Positions 15,732 to 24,885 of a stretch of 64,000 bases of DNA are shown here, piece by piece. Origin of the DNA: Gammaproteobacteria bacterium (GTDB lineage: Bacteria > Pseudomonadota > Gammaproteobacteria > SZUA-229). Made by a program: the position numbers and the translations under genes. The notes below the pieces were generated by a model. That model did no database searches. It had not been told where the DNA came from and worked only from the letters and a program-made list of their open reading frames with translations. The stretch lies in NCBI GenBank assembly GCA_029881795.1, contig JAOULX010000013.1, positions 30,366-94,365 on the forward strand, given 5' to 3'. Each line of letters opens with the position of its first letter. The first letter of the stretch is position 1.

Positions 15732-18536
15732 ATGAAAATAATTCATTATGGTCGTCTTGTTATCTGCTCTGTAACAGTGTTTGTGTTATCTGCAGGGGCT
15801 GTATGTGCCTCAGAAAGTTCTTATTCATTGTTTGAGTCAGGGCAGGTTAGGCCGCTGGCGCTAACATCAAAGAAGGATAGGTTAGTTGCGGTGAATACGC
15901 CAGATAATACCCTGGAAGTATTTAATATTACAGATCAGGGGCTTGAACACCAGCTATCGATTCCGGTTGGTATGGAGCCTGTAGCAGTGGCACTGATCGG
16001 TCAATCAGAGGCCTGGGTTGTTAATCACCTTTCCGATAGTGTTAGCATCGTCAGTCTGGAATCGGGCAAGGAAAGAGTAGTAAAAACATTACAGGTTGGT
16101 GATGAGCCCAGAGATATTGTGGTGGCAGGAAAAGACAGTAATCGGGTTTTTATAACGACGGCACATAGAGGTCAGAATGTGCCGTATGATCCGCAGTTTT
16201 CTACACCAAGCATAGGACGTGCTGACGTTTGGGTTTTTGACAGTCAAAACACAAGTTTAACTCAGTCGGTGGATCCACTAACAATCATTAGTCTGTTCAC
16301 AGATACCCCAAGGGCGCTGGCTGTGTCAGCAGATGGTAGTAAAGTTTATGCCGCTGGTTTTAAAACCGGAACGCAAACGACGACGGTATGGCACAGTATT
16401 GTCACTGATAATGGCGGTGCACCAGAGCCAACGACGAATTATTTAAATCAGAAGCAACCGGCTTCAGGGCTAATCGTTAAATATAACGGTGAGCACTGGG
16501 TAGATGAAACGGGTAAACAATGGGATGACGCGGTAAAGTTTTCTCTGCCGGATAAAGATGTTTTTGTGATCGATGCGATGAGTAAGCCGCCGCAGCTTTA
16601 TAAAGGTAATCAGGAATCCATTAGCCACGTTGGATCCGTATTGTTTAATATGATTGTTAACCCGGTTAATAAAAAAGTTTATGTTACAAATCTTGATTCC
16701 AGCAACGAAAAACGTTTTGAAGGTCATGGGGATTTTTCTGGGCAGACTGTTCGTGGACAATTTGTCAAAAACAGAATTTCAGTTATTGACGGTAAAGATA
16801 TTAAACACCTGCATTTAAATAAACATATTGATTATAGCCATTGCTGTGATGCGCTGCCAAATGCAGAAAATGAATTAAGCCTGGCCACCCCAATGGGGAT
16901 GGCAATTACGGATGACGGTAAGATATTGTATGTGGCAGGGTTTGGTTCAGCTAAGATCGGCATTTATGACACAAAAAAACTTGAGGATGACAGTTTTGTT
17001 CCGGCTCATGATCATCAGATCAAACTGTCTGGCGGTGGCCCCAGTGGCATGGTTCTGGATCAGTCGGCTAAACGCATCTATGTATTAACACGATTCGATA
17101 ATTCTATTTCGGTAATTGACACGCGGACTAAAAAAGAAATTAAGCATGTGGCTATGTTTAATCCAGAACCAGAGAGTGTTACAGCGGGGCGTCCACTACT
17201 ATATGATGCGGCTCATACATCCAGTCGAGGGGATTCGTCTTGCGCCAGTTGTCATATCTTCGGTGATATGGATCAGCTGGCCTGGGATCTTGGCGATCCT
17301 GATGCAGACAGTTTTCCAATGTTTGGTAAATTCAGAAATACAGCAGAAATCCTCGGCGTCAATATCAAGCATGAGTTTGCACCAATGAAAGGACCTATGA
17401 CTACGCAAAGTTTACGTGGAATGGCAAACCATGGACCGATGCACTGGCGTGGTGACCGCAATAATGCGACGGTTGATAATAATGAACAGCCCAATGCGGG
17501 TCAGTTTGACGAAGAAGGCGCATTTAAAAAATTTAATCCGGCATTTGTCGGGTTGTTAGGGCGAAATGAACCACTTACTGATGACGAAATGAACAGGTTT
17601 ACGCAGTTTATATTGCAGCTGATGTATCCACCGAACCCTGTGCGCAATCTCGATAATTCATTAACGACAGCTCAACAAGAAGCGTTTGGGCGTTTTATGG
17701 GGCCAAAAACAGATACAAATTTTGGTTGTAATGAGTGTCATCAGCTAGATCGGCAGGCCAATGCAGAATATGGAGTCATGAAGCCCGGTTTTTTCGGTAC
17801 AGACGGATTTTATTCATTAACACGATTGTCAAAACAGGGATTAAAAGTCCCTCATCTGAGAAATATTTATCAAAAAATCGGTATGTTTGGGTTTCCCAAT
17901 ATTCCGCAACTGATACCAGATGTACCAGGTCAGGAAAATCAGCATATGGGTGATCAGATTAAGGGCTTTGGTTTGCAACATGATGGTAGCCGCGGAACTG
18001 TTTTTTTACAGCAAAGTGGACGCGGATTTATATTTCGTGAGCCAGGTCAAAACGGACCGGCAGATCCGGGTAATGCCGGAGGTTACGATCCAGACAGATT
18101 GATTGGTGATGAGCAAAGAAGAAATATGGAATCGTTAATGCTTGCGTTTGACAGTAATCTTTACCCGGTTGTTGGTCAGCAGGTGACTGTAAACGCATTA
18201 AATATAACAGCAATAAAGCCCCGGTTAGATTTATTGATTGGGCAAGCGGCTTTGCAGCGGTGTGATCTGGTTGCTCGTCAGTCAGCATATAAAGGCTATC
18301 TATTGACAGCTACCGGCACATTCAAATCAAGCCTGGCAAACGATCCGCTGATTTCTCTCACTGACTTGCTAGAAATAGCTAGAAAACCTTATGCAGAGAT
18401 AACCTTTACCTGTGTGCCGCCAGGAGCTGGTGTCAGGATTGCTATCGACCGGGATGAAGATGGTATTTATAATCTCGATGAAATGGCGGCAGGTTCAAAC
18501 CCAAATGATGCAGCCAGTATTCCGGCGGGTTTGTGA
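15732..18536 (+). CDS. Secreted beta-propeller dihaem cytochrome c with calcium-loop C-terminus
   Basis: The 934-residue product starts with a signal peptide ending near V-C-A-S (residue 26). Residues about 30-490 form YVTN-type beta-propeller blades (V-A-V-N-T-P-D-N-T-L-E-V-F, D-G-K-I-L-Y-V-A-G-F-G, S-A-K-R-I-Y-V-L-T-R). Two haem c attachment motifs follow: Cys504-Ala-Ser-Cys-His508 and Cys666-Asn-Glu-Cys-His670, in an arrangement like the MauG/cytochrome-c-peroxidase superfamily. The tail has two cysteines and a D-R-D-E-D-G-I-Y-N-L-D-E calcium-type loop. It is probably periplasmic or extracellular and takes part in electron transfer or oxidation; the substrate is unknown. An AGGGGA ribosome site precedes the ATG. 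Confidence 0.85.
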   Translation: MKIIHYGRLVICSVTVFVLSAGAVCASESSYSLFESGQVRPLALTSKKDRLVAVNTPDNTLEVFNITDQGLEHQLSIPVGMEPVAVALIGQSEAWVVNHLSDSVSIVSLESGKERVVKTLQVGDEPRDIVVAGKDSNRVFITTAHRGQNVPYDPQFSTPSIGRADVWVFDSQNTSLTQSVDPLTIISLFTDTPRALAVSADGSKVYAAGFKTGTQTTTVWHSIVTDNGGAPEPTTNYLNQKQPASGLIVKYNGEHWVDETGKQWDDAVKFSLPDKDVFVIDAMSKPPQLYKGNQESISHVGSVLFNMIVNPVNKKVYVTNLDSSNEKRFEGHGDFSGQTVRGQFVKNRISVIDGKDIKHLHLNKHIDYSHCCDALPNAENELSLATPMGMAITDDGKILYVAGFGSAKIGIYDTKKLEDDSFVPAHDHQIKLSGGGPSGMVLDQSAKRIYVLTRFDNSISVIDTRTKKEIKHVAMFNPEPESVTAGRPLLYDAAHTSSRGDSSCASCHIFGDMDQLAWDLGDPDADSFPMFGKFRNTAEILGVNIKHEFAPMKGPMTTQSLRGMANHGPMHWRGDRNNATVDNNEQPNAGQFDEEGAFKKFNPAFVGLLGRNEPLTDDEMNRFTQFILQLMYPPNPVRNLDNSLTTAQQEAFGRFMGPKTDTNFGCNECHQLDRQANAEYGVMKPGFFGTDGFYSLTRLSKQGLKVPHLRNIYQKIGMFGFPNIPQLIPDVPGQENQHMGDQIKGFGLQHDGSRGTVFLQQSGRGFIFREPGQNGPADPGNAGGYDPDRLIGDEQRRNMESLMLAFDSNLYPVVGQQVTVNALNITAIKPRLDLLIGQAALQRCDLVARQSAYKGYLLTATGTFKSSLANDPLISLTDLLEIARKPYAEITFTCVPPGAGVRIAIDRDEDGIYNLDEMAAGSNPNDAASIPAGL

Positions 18537-18886
18537 TGGCTGATTAAAGGCGGCTTAATATGTCTTTTTTCGTAAGGCTGACAAGTGTTTTTTATTAGAT
18601 CCCGGCTATTGGTACGAATTGAGTTGGTGACAACGCTTAAATTAAAGTGAGATAAGCGCAATTTGATAAGATTTATAGTGAGTCTGTGAGTCTGAATCAG
18701 CCCTTTAAAAATATATTTACACTTTTGTTACAACCCTGAATAGGTCTGTATATTATTATATTCTGTTGGGTGCTTGTGTTTTCATGCTCACCCATTCTTT
18801 ATAACATGTATATAGCAGGGTTATGCAGCAGTCTGTTGACTGTAGAATAAAACGTTACGGATAAATATCGAATAACTGGAGGTTTT
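18537..18886. other. Intergenic region before the solute-binding protein gene
   Basis: The 350 bases hold no convincing gene. The only sites I can support are a possible promoter near 18725-18754 and a ribosome site (CTGGAGG) just before the ATG at 18887. No clear terminator follows the cytochrome gene. Confidence 0.5.
18725..18754 (+). promoter_or_regulatory. Possible sigma-70 promoter for the SBP-histidine kinase pair
   Basis: TTGTTA at 18725 and TATATT at 18749 are separated by 18 bases. The leader would be about 125 bases long. Confidence 0.35.
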
Positions 18887-19639
18887 ATGAGCTTGTCGAC
18901 TATTGCTTGTGCAATAAATAAATACATGGCAGCTATACTGATCGGCTACGTTGTTTTGGTTTCATCAGCACAGGCTGGTACCAAGTTGACGCTGAATTCA
19001 GGTACAGCAGAACCGTTTATTACCGAAGATGGTGGTGGTTTTTATGGCGAGGTGGTAAAAGAAATATTTTCCAGACTGGATATTGATGCCAAAGTTATCC
19101 GTTTGCCATCCAGTCGATCTATATTAAATGCCAATCAGGGAATAGATGCCGGTGTCATAGCGCGAACTAAAGGCTTTGAAAAGAAGTATGCAAACCTGAT
19201 CAGGGTTCCCAGTGCAATTGTTAAATTTAAGTTTGTAGCTTACAGTCTTGATGAAACGATAAAAGTCACTGACTGGGATAGCTTTGCTCCCTATTCAGTC
19301 GGGATAATAAGAGGCTGGCGAATTTATGAAAAAAATATACGAAATGCCAAACAGATCACCAAGGTAAATAATGCCGATCAACTGTTCAAACTGTTATTAA
19401 ACGGTAGGAGTGATCTGGTTTTGTTTGAGTATTACAGAGGCAGTTGGTGGAATAAACATTTGAATGCAAAGGCCTATTTAATTGGCTCGCCAATAGCAGA
19501 AAAAGAAATGTTTATTTACATGCATAAGAAGCATGCTGCACTGGTTCCGGAAATAACCAGAGTGATCGAGCAGATGAAACAAGACGGTACCTATGAAAAA
19601 ATAAAAGACAAAACATTAATGGTAGATATGAAGCAGTGA
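18887..19639 (+). CDS. Periplasmic solute-binding protein (SBP family 3)
   Basis: The 250-residue product has a signal peptide (cleavage near A-Q-A-G, residue 31) and the two-lobed fold of family 3 extracellular solute-binding proteins, seen in the F-Y-G-E-V-V-K-E-I-F-S-R-L segment and the Y-S-V-G-I-I-R-G-W hinge region near residue 140. No ABC permease or ATPase is nearby. The next gene, 19 bases downstream, is a membrane histidine kinase, so the protein more likely delivers a signal to the kinase than feeds a transporter; this is an inference. Confidence 0.82.
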   Translation: MSLSTIACAINKYMAAILIGYVVLVSSAQAGTKLTLNSGTAEPFITEDGGGFYGEVVKEIFSRLDIDAKVIRLPSSRSILNANQGIDAGVIARTKGFEKKYANLIRVPSAIVKFKFVAYSLDETIKVTDWDSFAPYSVGIIRGWRIYEKNIRNAKQITKVNNADQLFKLLLNGRSDLVLFEYYRGSWWNKHLNAKAYLIGSPIAEKEMFIYMHKKHAALVPEITRVIEQMKQDGTYEKIKDKTLMVDMKQ

Positions 19640-19658
19640 GTCTTGGGGAATTGTCACA

Positions 19659-21467
19659 GTGCTGAGTTCAGTAATTAAAAGCCGGACATCTGTCAGGCTG
19701 GTATTATATATTATATTTTTTAGTTCACTGGTTACGGTGTTTACCACGGTGACTCAGTTGTATTTTGAGTATAAAGACAATGTGGCGGTATTAAATCATA
19801 ATGTTGAAAATGTAAAAGTTGGTTACCAGCAAGGGCTTACCAATGCGCTATGGCTCGATGATAAACAGCAGTTAGTGGCTATATTGCGCGGCATTAACGC
19901 ATTGCCCGATATTAATTATGTCGAGGTGCGTACAGGTTCGGATATCTATGCCTCAAGTGGTCAGAAAATGAAAGAAGATGTTATACAAAATTCTTTTCAT
20001 CTTTTGTATGTCTATGATGGTCAGCTGCTGACAATTGGAGAGGCGATGGTTGAGGCCAACCTTTCAGGAATTTACCACGATTTGCTAAAGCAGCTTTGGG
20101 TGCTGTTAGCATCGAATGCTGTAAAAACATTTCTTGTTGCTATCTTTATGTTCTTTATCTTTGATAAACTGGTTTTTCGCAAACTTAATCTGATTTTTGA
20201 ATTTGCTCGCTCACACGATGTTAAGAATCTGGATAGCCGGGTAGACCTGGGTATAAGCAGCAGGTCAGAAGCCCCGGATGAAATTGAATTGACAGCGATT
20301 GCTTTAAACAAAATGCAAGAGCATTTGTCGTCTTCGTTTGAAGAATTGTTAATGCTTAAAACGACGCTGGATCTGTCGCCGGATGCAATTTTTATGTGTG
20401 ATACTGAAAATTTCCGTGTCTTTTATGCGAATGGCGGTGCCAAACATCTTCTGAATTATGATATCGCTGAGCTGATTGGGATGTCTGTGCTGGAAATGTC
20501 ACCTGAACTGGACAAAAAAAGCTTTGATAGATTATTGCAATCAAAAAATGGTAATGCTGGTAAAGTCGTGCGCTTCGAAACCGAGTTTGTAAATAAAAAA
20601 GGTTCTGTCATTCCGATTCAGCTGGTCCTTCAGTATCAAAACCCGGCGGATGAAGATCCGCGCTTTGTGCTGATAGCCCGTGATATAACGGAGAGGAAAA
20701 GAGATGAAAAATTTCTTCTTAAATCACTGGAGGATGCGCAAGCTGCGAATCAGGCAAAATCAAAGTTTTTGATGTCAGTCAGTCATGAATTGCGCACACC
20801 ATTAAACGCTATTATCGGTTTTTCACAGTTGCTGGAACTGGATGCTGATAGCCTGAATTCAGACCAGAATATGGCAGTCAATGATATTCATCATGCCGGT
20901 AAGCATCTGCTGAAGCTGGTGGATGAAATTCTCGACTTATCAAGAATAGAATCAGACAATATACCCATGACGATTGAGCATGTCGATCCAACCAGTCTGA
21001 TACATGAGTGCGTTAAGACGGTTGCAGCAATGGCTGATATGAAAGGCGTTACCTTGCAAAATGATATTACAGCGGTGTTGCTGCCGAAGATAATGATTGA
21101 TAAAACGCGCTTTAAACAGGTTTTAATGAATCTGTTAAATAATGCGATTAAGTACAATCGAACGGATGGTAAAGTAACCTTGCAGTCAGAACTACGTGGC
21201 AATAAAACAATTCGGTTTAAAGTGGTTGATACAGGCTGTGGCATAACGACTGATCAGCAGGCTAATGTGTTTACCGCTTTTAATCGGCTGGGTCAGGAAG
21301 GTAGTGATATTGACGGTACCGGAATCGGCCTGTCGATAACAAAAAGACTGGTAGAGTTGATGGGGGGTAACATCGACTTTCAAAGCAGTGCTGGTCGGGG
21401 TTCGGCATTTTGGATTGATTTTGCCTGTCAGGATGAAGAGGATTCTTGTGTTATTGCGCCGGGTTAA
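19659..21467 (+). CDS. Membrane PAS-domain sensor histidine kinase
   Basis: The 602-residue product has two membrane helices (about residues 14-33 and 148-172) around a periplasmic sensor domain. A HAMP-like linker (about 175-230), a PAS domain (about 232-350), a HisKA domain with phosphorylated His376 in S-H-E-L-R-T-P-L-N-A, and an ATPase domain (N-box L-M-N-L-L-N-N-A, G1 D-T-G-C-G-I and G2 G-T-G-I-G-L) follow. The start is a GTG after a TTGGGGA-like ribosome site. There is no receiver domain and no response-regulator gene beside it, so its partner lies elsewhere. It resembles the kinase at 33073 in its HisKA region. Confidence 0.88.
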   Translation: MLSSVIKSRTSVRLVLYIIFFSSLVTVFTTVTQLYFEYKDNVAVLNHNVENVKVGYQQGLTNALWLDDKQQLVAILRGINALPDINYVEVRTGSDIYASSGQKMKEDVIQNSFHLLYVYDGQLLTIGEAMVEANLSGIYHDLLKQLWVLLASNAVKTFLVAIFMFFIFDKLVFRKLNLIFEFARSHDVKNLDSRVDLGISSRSEAPDEIELTAIALNKMQEHLSSSFEELLMLKTTLDLSPDAIFMCDTENFRVFYANGGAKHLLNYDIAELIGMSVLEMSPELDKKSFDRLLQSKNGNAGKVVRFETEFVNKKGSVIPIQLVLQYQNPADEDPRFVLIARDITERKRDEKFLLKSLEDAQAANQAKSKFLMSVSHELRTPLNAIIGFSQLLELDADSLNSDQNMAVNDIHHAGKHLLKLVDEILDLSRIESDNIPMTIEHVDPTSLIHECVKTVAAMADMKGVTLQNDITAVLLPKIMIDKTRFKQVLMNLLNNAIKYNRTDGKVTLQSELRGNKTIRFKVVDTGCGITTDQQANVFTAFNRLGQEGSDIDGTGIGLSITKRLVELMGGNIDFQSSAGRGSAFWIDFACQDEEDSCVIAPG

Positions 21468-21497
21468 GCCGTCATTCATCTCCGCTTAATTGCCTGC

Positions 21498-22130
21498 TTA
21501 TCTTTTATGCCAGTGTGTTCTTAAGATATTTAAAACCTTATCCGCGTAGACTCTGCGTCCAGTGCTGCCGTTATAGCGGGCCAGTGCTTTTACCAGATCA
21601 CCGTTTTCTTTTTCTAAATAATATTTGAGAATCGTGCAACCCAGTCGCAGGTTGGTTTTTAAATCGATCAGATTATCTTCCGGGTGGCCAATTTCTTTGA
21701 GCCAGAAAGGCATTACCTGCATCAAGCCCTGGGCCCCAGCGCTTGAGATAGCAAAGCGGTCAAACCGGCTCTCAATGTGTATCACAGCCAGAACCAGCTC
21801 AGGGTGTAGTCTGGAGCGAGTGGCTTCATGGTGTACGGATTTTAGTAATTGAATGCGTTGTTTTTTTGATGGCAATATGTGTTTTAAGCGCTCGGACATA
21901 TCAACCAGCCAGACCTCGGCATCAAAGCGGTCTTTGAAGCTGTCTGCACTTTCTATCGCCTGTTGTAATAGCAGACGTAATTCCGGCTGCTCTGCTGTTA
22001 GCGCAGTTGCGTTGTTAACAGTAGCTAACAGGCACAGTCCGATCAACCATGATCTGTTTTTTTTAGTGCTTTTGCTGGCGGATGAAATCAACAACTGAAT
22101 CAAGAGCAATTTCCTGTTTGTCTTCGTCAC
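21498..22130 (-). CDS. Lytic transglycosylase (Slt/MltC-type SLT domain)
   Basis: The product cleaves peptidoglycan glycan strands. The SLT domain lies at about 85-200 with catalytic Glu in V-I-H-I-E-S-R-F-D, then the [13 protein letters not shown] motif and the A-R-Y-N-G-S motif. A signal-like hydrophobic stretch [11 protein letters not shown] is at about 29-39. The given start is a GTG inside the end of proS (68-base overlap), and it leaves a long tail before the signal sequence. Two TTG codons at 22094 and 22091 give a shorter and more typical signal peptide, so the true start is uncertain. Confidence 0.85.
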   Translation of the reverse strand: MTKTNRKLLLIQLLISSASKSTKKNRSWLIGLCLLATVNNATALTAEQPELRLLLQQAIESADSFKDRFDAEVWLVDMSERLKHILPSKKQRIQLLKSVHHEATRSRLHPELVLAVIHIESRFDRFAISSAGAQGLMQVMPFWLKEIGHPEDNLIDLKTNLRLGCTILKYYLEKENGDLVKALARYNGSTGRRVYADKVLNILRTHWHKR

Positions 22131-23772
22131 GACGGCCTTTGTATTCGATCATGCCACTTTCAAGGCCGCGATCACCGATCACCAGTCGATGCGGAATACC
22201 GATTAATTCAAGGTCGGCTAACATGCCGCCCAGACGCGCTTTAGTGTCGTAATAAAGCACCTCAAAACCGGCAGCACTGAGTTCCTGGTAAAGGGTTTCG
22301 CAGGCCGACTGTAATGCTTCTGACTTTTGCAAATTAATGGGCGCAATGGCAACATCAAACGGAGCGATAGACGACGGCCAGATAATGCCGTTTTCATCGT
22401 TGTTCTGTTCAATAGCTGACGCAACAACGCGGGATACGCCAATGCCGTAGCAACCCATGGTCATAACTTGTTGTTTACCATTCTGATCTAACACGCTGGC
22501 ATTGAGTGCTGCACTGTATTTTTGACCAAGTTTAAAAATGTGGCCGACTTCGATGCCGCGAACAATCGATAAAACACCTTTGCCGTCCGGGCTGGGGTCA
22601 CCGCTAACAACGTTGCGGATATCTGCGCTGACAGGTTCAGCCAGGTCACGGCCCCAGTTAACCCCGGTCAGGTGCTGATCGTCAGTGTTTGCACCACAGA
22701 CAAAGTCGCTGAGCGCCGCTGCAGCGTGGTCAACAATGAGATGTATGTTAAGGCCGACCGGGCCGATCGAACCGGGTTTGCAACCGGTTACCTGTTCCGC
22801 AATGTCATCGCTGACCAGGCTAAAGGGTTCGGCAACCTCAGGTAAGTGTTCGGCTTTTATTTCATTAATTTCGTGATCGCCTCGCAGTACTAAAGCCACT
22901 ACCTGATTGTCTTCTGCGCCTGTAACCAGCAGGGTTTTAATGCACTGAGAAGCATCGGTATTTAAAAACGCGCTGACCTCGGCAATGCTTTTCTGTCCGG
23001 GCGTAGCAACTGTCTGCATCGCAGCGCTGGCTGCCGGACGCGGTGCAGTTGGTGCGATAGCTTCGGCTTTTTCGATATTGGCGGCATAATCACTTTGATC
23101 AGATACGGCTATGGCATCTTCCCCCGACTCTGCCAGAACATGAAATTCATGTGAGCTGTTACCACCGATGGCGCCAGAGTCTGCCTGGACCGGGCGAAAG
23201 TTAAGGCCCAGTCGCTCAAAAATACGTTGGTAAGTCTGATGCATGATGTCATAGGTCTGATCCAGACAGCTCTGTTCGGCGTGGAAAGAGTAGGCATCTT
23301 TCATCAGAAACTCACGTGCGCGCATGACCCCAAAACGAGGCCGGCGTTCGTCGCGGAATTTGGTCTGAATCTGATAATAAGTAACAGGTAACTGTTTGTA
23401 GCTGCTGAGCTCGCGCCGAGCCAGATCAGTGATGATTTCTTCATGAGTCGGGCCAAAACAAAAGGCTCTGTCATGGCGGTCATTCATCCGTAATAACTCG
23501 GCGCCGTATTGTTCCCAACGTCCCGATTCCTGCCATAGTTCGGCCGGTTGGACGGCTGGCATCAATAATTCCAGAGCATGGCTGCGATCCATCTCTTCAC
23601 GCACAATGTTTTCGACTTTTCTTAGCACCTTCAAACCCAGCGGCAACCAGCTGTAGAGGCCGGAAGCTAGACGGCGGATAAGGCCGGCTCTGAGCATCAG
23701 CTGATGCGAGATAATTTCTGCATCTGCCGGGGTTTCTTTGAGGGTGGAAAGTGGGAAGTTTGATATGCGCAT
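22063..23772 (-). CDS. proS: Prolyl-tRNA synthetase (bacterial type with editing insertion)
   Basis: ProS charges tRNA-Pro. This is the bacterial form: class II motif 2 region [17 protein letters not shown] at about 137-155, an inserted YbaK-like editing domain (about 230-390), motif 3 with G-C-Y-G-I-G-V-S-R near 440, and the C-terminal anticodon-binding domain. The length of 569 matches E. coli ProS (572). A start [13 protein letters not shown] is typical. Confidence 0.97.
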   Translation of the reverse strand: MRISNFPLSTLKETPADAEIISHQLMLRAGLIRRLASGLYSWLPLGLKVLRKVENIVREEMDRSHALELLMPAVQPAELWQESGRWEQYGAELLRMNDRHDRAFCFGPTHEEIITDLARRELSSYKQLPVTYYQIQTKFRDERRPRFGVMRAREFLMKDAYSFHAEQSCLDQTYDIMHQTYQRIFERLGLNFRPVQADSGAIGGNSSHEFHVLAESGEDAIAVSDQSDYAANIEKAEAIAPTAPRPAASAAMQTVATPGQKSIAEVSAFLNTDASQCIKTLLVTGAEDNQVVALVLRGDHEINEIKAEHLPEVAEPFSLVSDDIAEQVTGCKPGSIGPVGLNIHLIVDHAAAALSDFVCGANTDDQHLTGVNWGRDLAEPVSADIRNVVSGDPSPDGKGVLSIVRGIEVGHIFKLGQKYSAALNASVLDQNGKQQVMTMGCYGIGVSRVVASAIEQNNDENGIIWPSSIAPFDVAIAPINLQKSEALQSACETLYQELSAAGFEVLYYDTKARLGGMLADLELIGIPHRLVIGDRGLESGMIEYKGRRDEDKQEIALDSVVDFIRQQKH

Positions 23773-23912
23773 AATGTTCCGGTTTTATTCTGAGGCGCAG
23801 CGGCGTTTGTAAAGCCGTGTGATGCCTGATTACAGTTTGCAATAACAGGGCGTATTGTATGAGTTGAGCTGACGCAGGTACAGCAAAAAACAAAAAGCAA
23901 TTTGTGTGACGC

Positions 23913-24248
23913 TTAAAAAGTACGCTTATCCCAGCCAAACAGGCGGCGTTCGGGTGACTTGAATTCGATATAGATTCTGTTAGCCGGTATGCCCAGTTTC
24001 GATTCCATAAACTGACAGAGTTGTTGAGAATATTCGGCTGTGTGTTTGTCGTTTAGTCCCAGACTGGTCAGGCTGCAGCTGGCAGCTGGGTCGTTGCTAC
24101 CGGCAAAAATTAATTTTTGCTGGTCATTAATCTGAACCATGACATAGTTTTCAGGTTTGCAGAGCATTTTTGCACATAATTGCGATAATTCGGTTAGTAC
24201 ACTGTCATCGTCAATTTTTATATTACTGTTGATAGTCAGAACGGGCAT
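23913..24248 (-). CDS. MIF / phenylpyruvate tautomerase-family protein
   Basis: The 111-residue product has the catalytic proline directly after the initiator methionine (M-P-V-L-T-I) and the rest of a MIF-type tautomerase, including K-L-I-F-A-G-S-N-D-P-A, L-G-I-P-A-N-R-I-Y-I-E-F and the closing G-W-D-K-R-T-F. The biological substrate is unknown. It lies 11 bases after a DUF4124 gene and could be in one transcript with it. Confidence 0.85.
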   Translation of the reverse strand: MPVLTINSNIKIDDDSVLTELSQLCAKMLCKPENYVMVQINDQQKLIFAGSNDPAASCSLTSLGLNDKHTAEYSQQLCQFMESKLGIPANRIYIEFKSPERRLFGWDKRTF

Positions 24249-24259
24249 CTTTTAGCGTC

Positions 24260-24700
24260 TTATTGACAATGTTTGCTAATCATTTTCTGCATGGTTTTTT
24301 CTCGTTCGTTACGGCTTTTTTCCGTCATCACGGTGCTGCTGCCGTCTTCCTGTTTAACTCGCAAACGGCCAGCTTGATTGAGTGTGGCGATATCGTTGCG
24401 AGCTTTGTTACACAGGCTATCGTGTTGTTTTTGGGTATAGGGGTCTTTTTTATCAGCAGCTGCGGCAGGTTTATCAGTCTTTTTGTTGCTTGAGTTTGGA
24501 CTTGCTTTGGGAGAGGCCGGCGCTGGAGAGCTGAAATGTGTGCTGATCCCCATTTTTTGAGCCTGACTACCGCTCGGTGGAGCAGAGCCGTAATGAACCT
24601 GGCCAGATTCGTCCTTCCATTTGTAGATAGCAGCGCTACTGGCGGTGCTGATCAGGGCCAAAAGAATGGTGGCAAAAGCGAGTGTGTAGGGGCTGCTCAT
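24260..24700 (-). CDS. DUF4124-domain exported protein
   Basis: The 146-residue product has a signal peptide (cleavage near S-S-A-A, residue 24) followed at once by a DUF4124 domain: A-I-Y-K-W-K-D-E-S-G-Q-V-H-Y-G-S-A-P-P, a short beta-rich module seen in many gammaproteobacterial envelope proteins. The rest is a Ser/Pro/Lys-rich linker and a charged helix with two cysteines (about residues 97 and 145). No function is known. Confidence 0.82.
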   Translation of the reverse strand: MSSPYTLAFATILLALISTASSAAIYKWKDESGQVHYGSAPPSGSQAQKMGISTHFSSPAPASPKASPNSSNKKTDKPAAAADKKDPYTQKQHDSLCNKARNDIATLNQAGRLRVKQEDGSSTVMTEKSRNEREKTMQKMISKHCQ

Positions 24701-24779
24701 TAATTAGTCCGTCTTATTATAGTGCTTAGAGTTTAGTGGACAGAATCAAGGAATGCGATAGTAAATATTGATGTTGTTA

Positions 24780-24867
24780 CAGTATATAGAGATTTGTGAA
24801 ATCGCGTATATACTAAAGAAAGGCTTGAAATTATAATAAATTAGTATATTATTATTTTCTAATATAC
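24780..24867 (+). promoter_or_regulatory. Possible operator/promoter region of the RND operon
   Basis: Four GTATAT-type elements lie here: AGTATATAG (24781), CGTATATAC (24805), AGTATATT (24843) and AATATAC (24861). The last two form an inverted repeat GTATATT-N10-AATATAC. The region is very AT-rich and directly precedes the GTG start at 24886, so a repressor or activator may bind here. No regulator gene is adjacent. Confidence 0.4.
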
Positions 24868-24885
24868 CTATCAGGAGAAACTATC

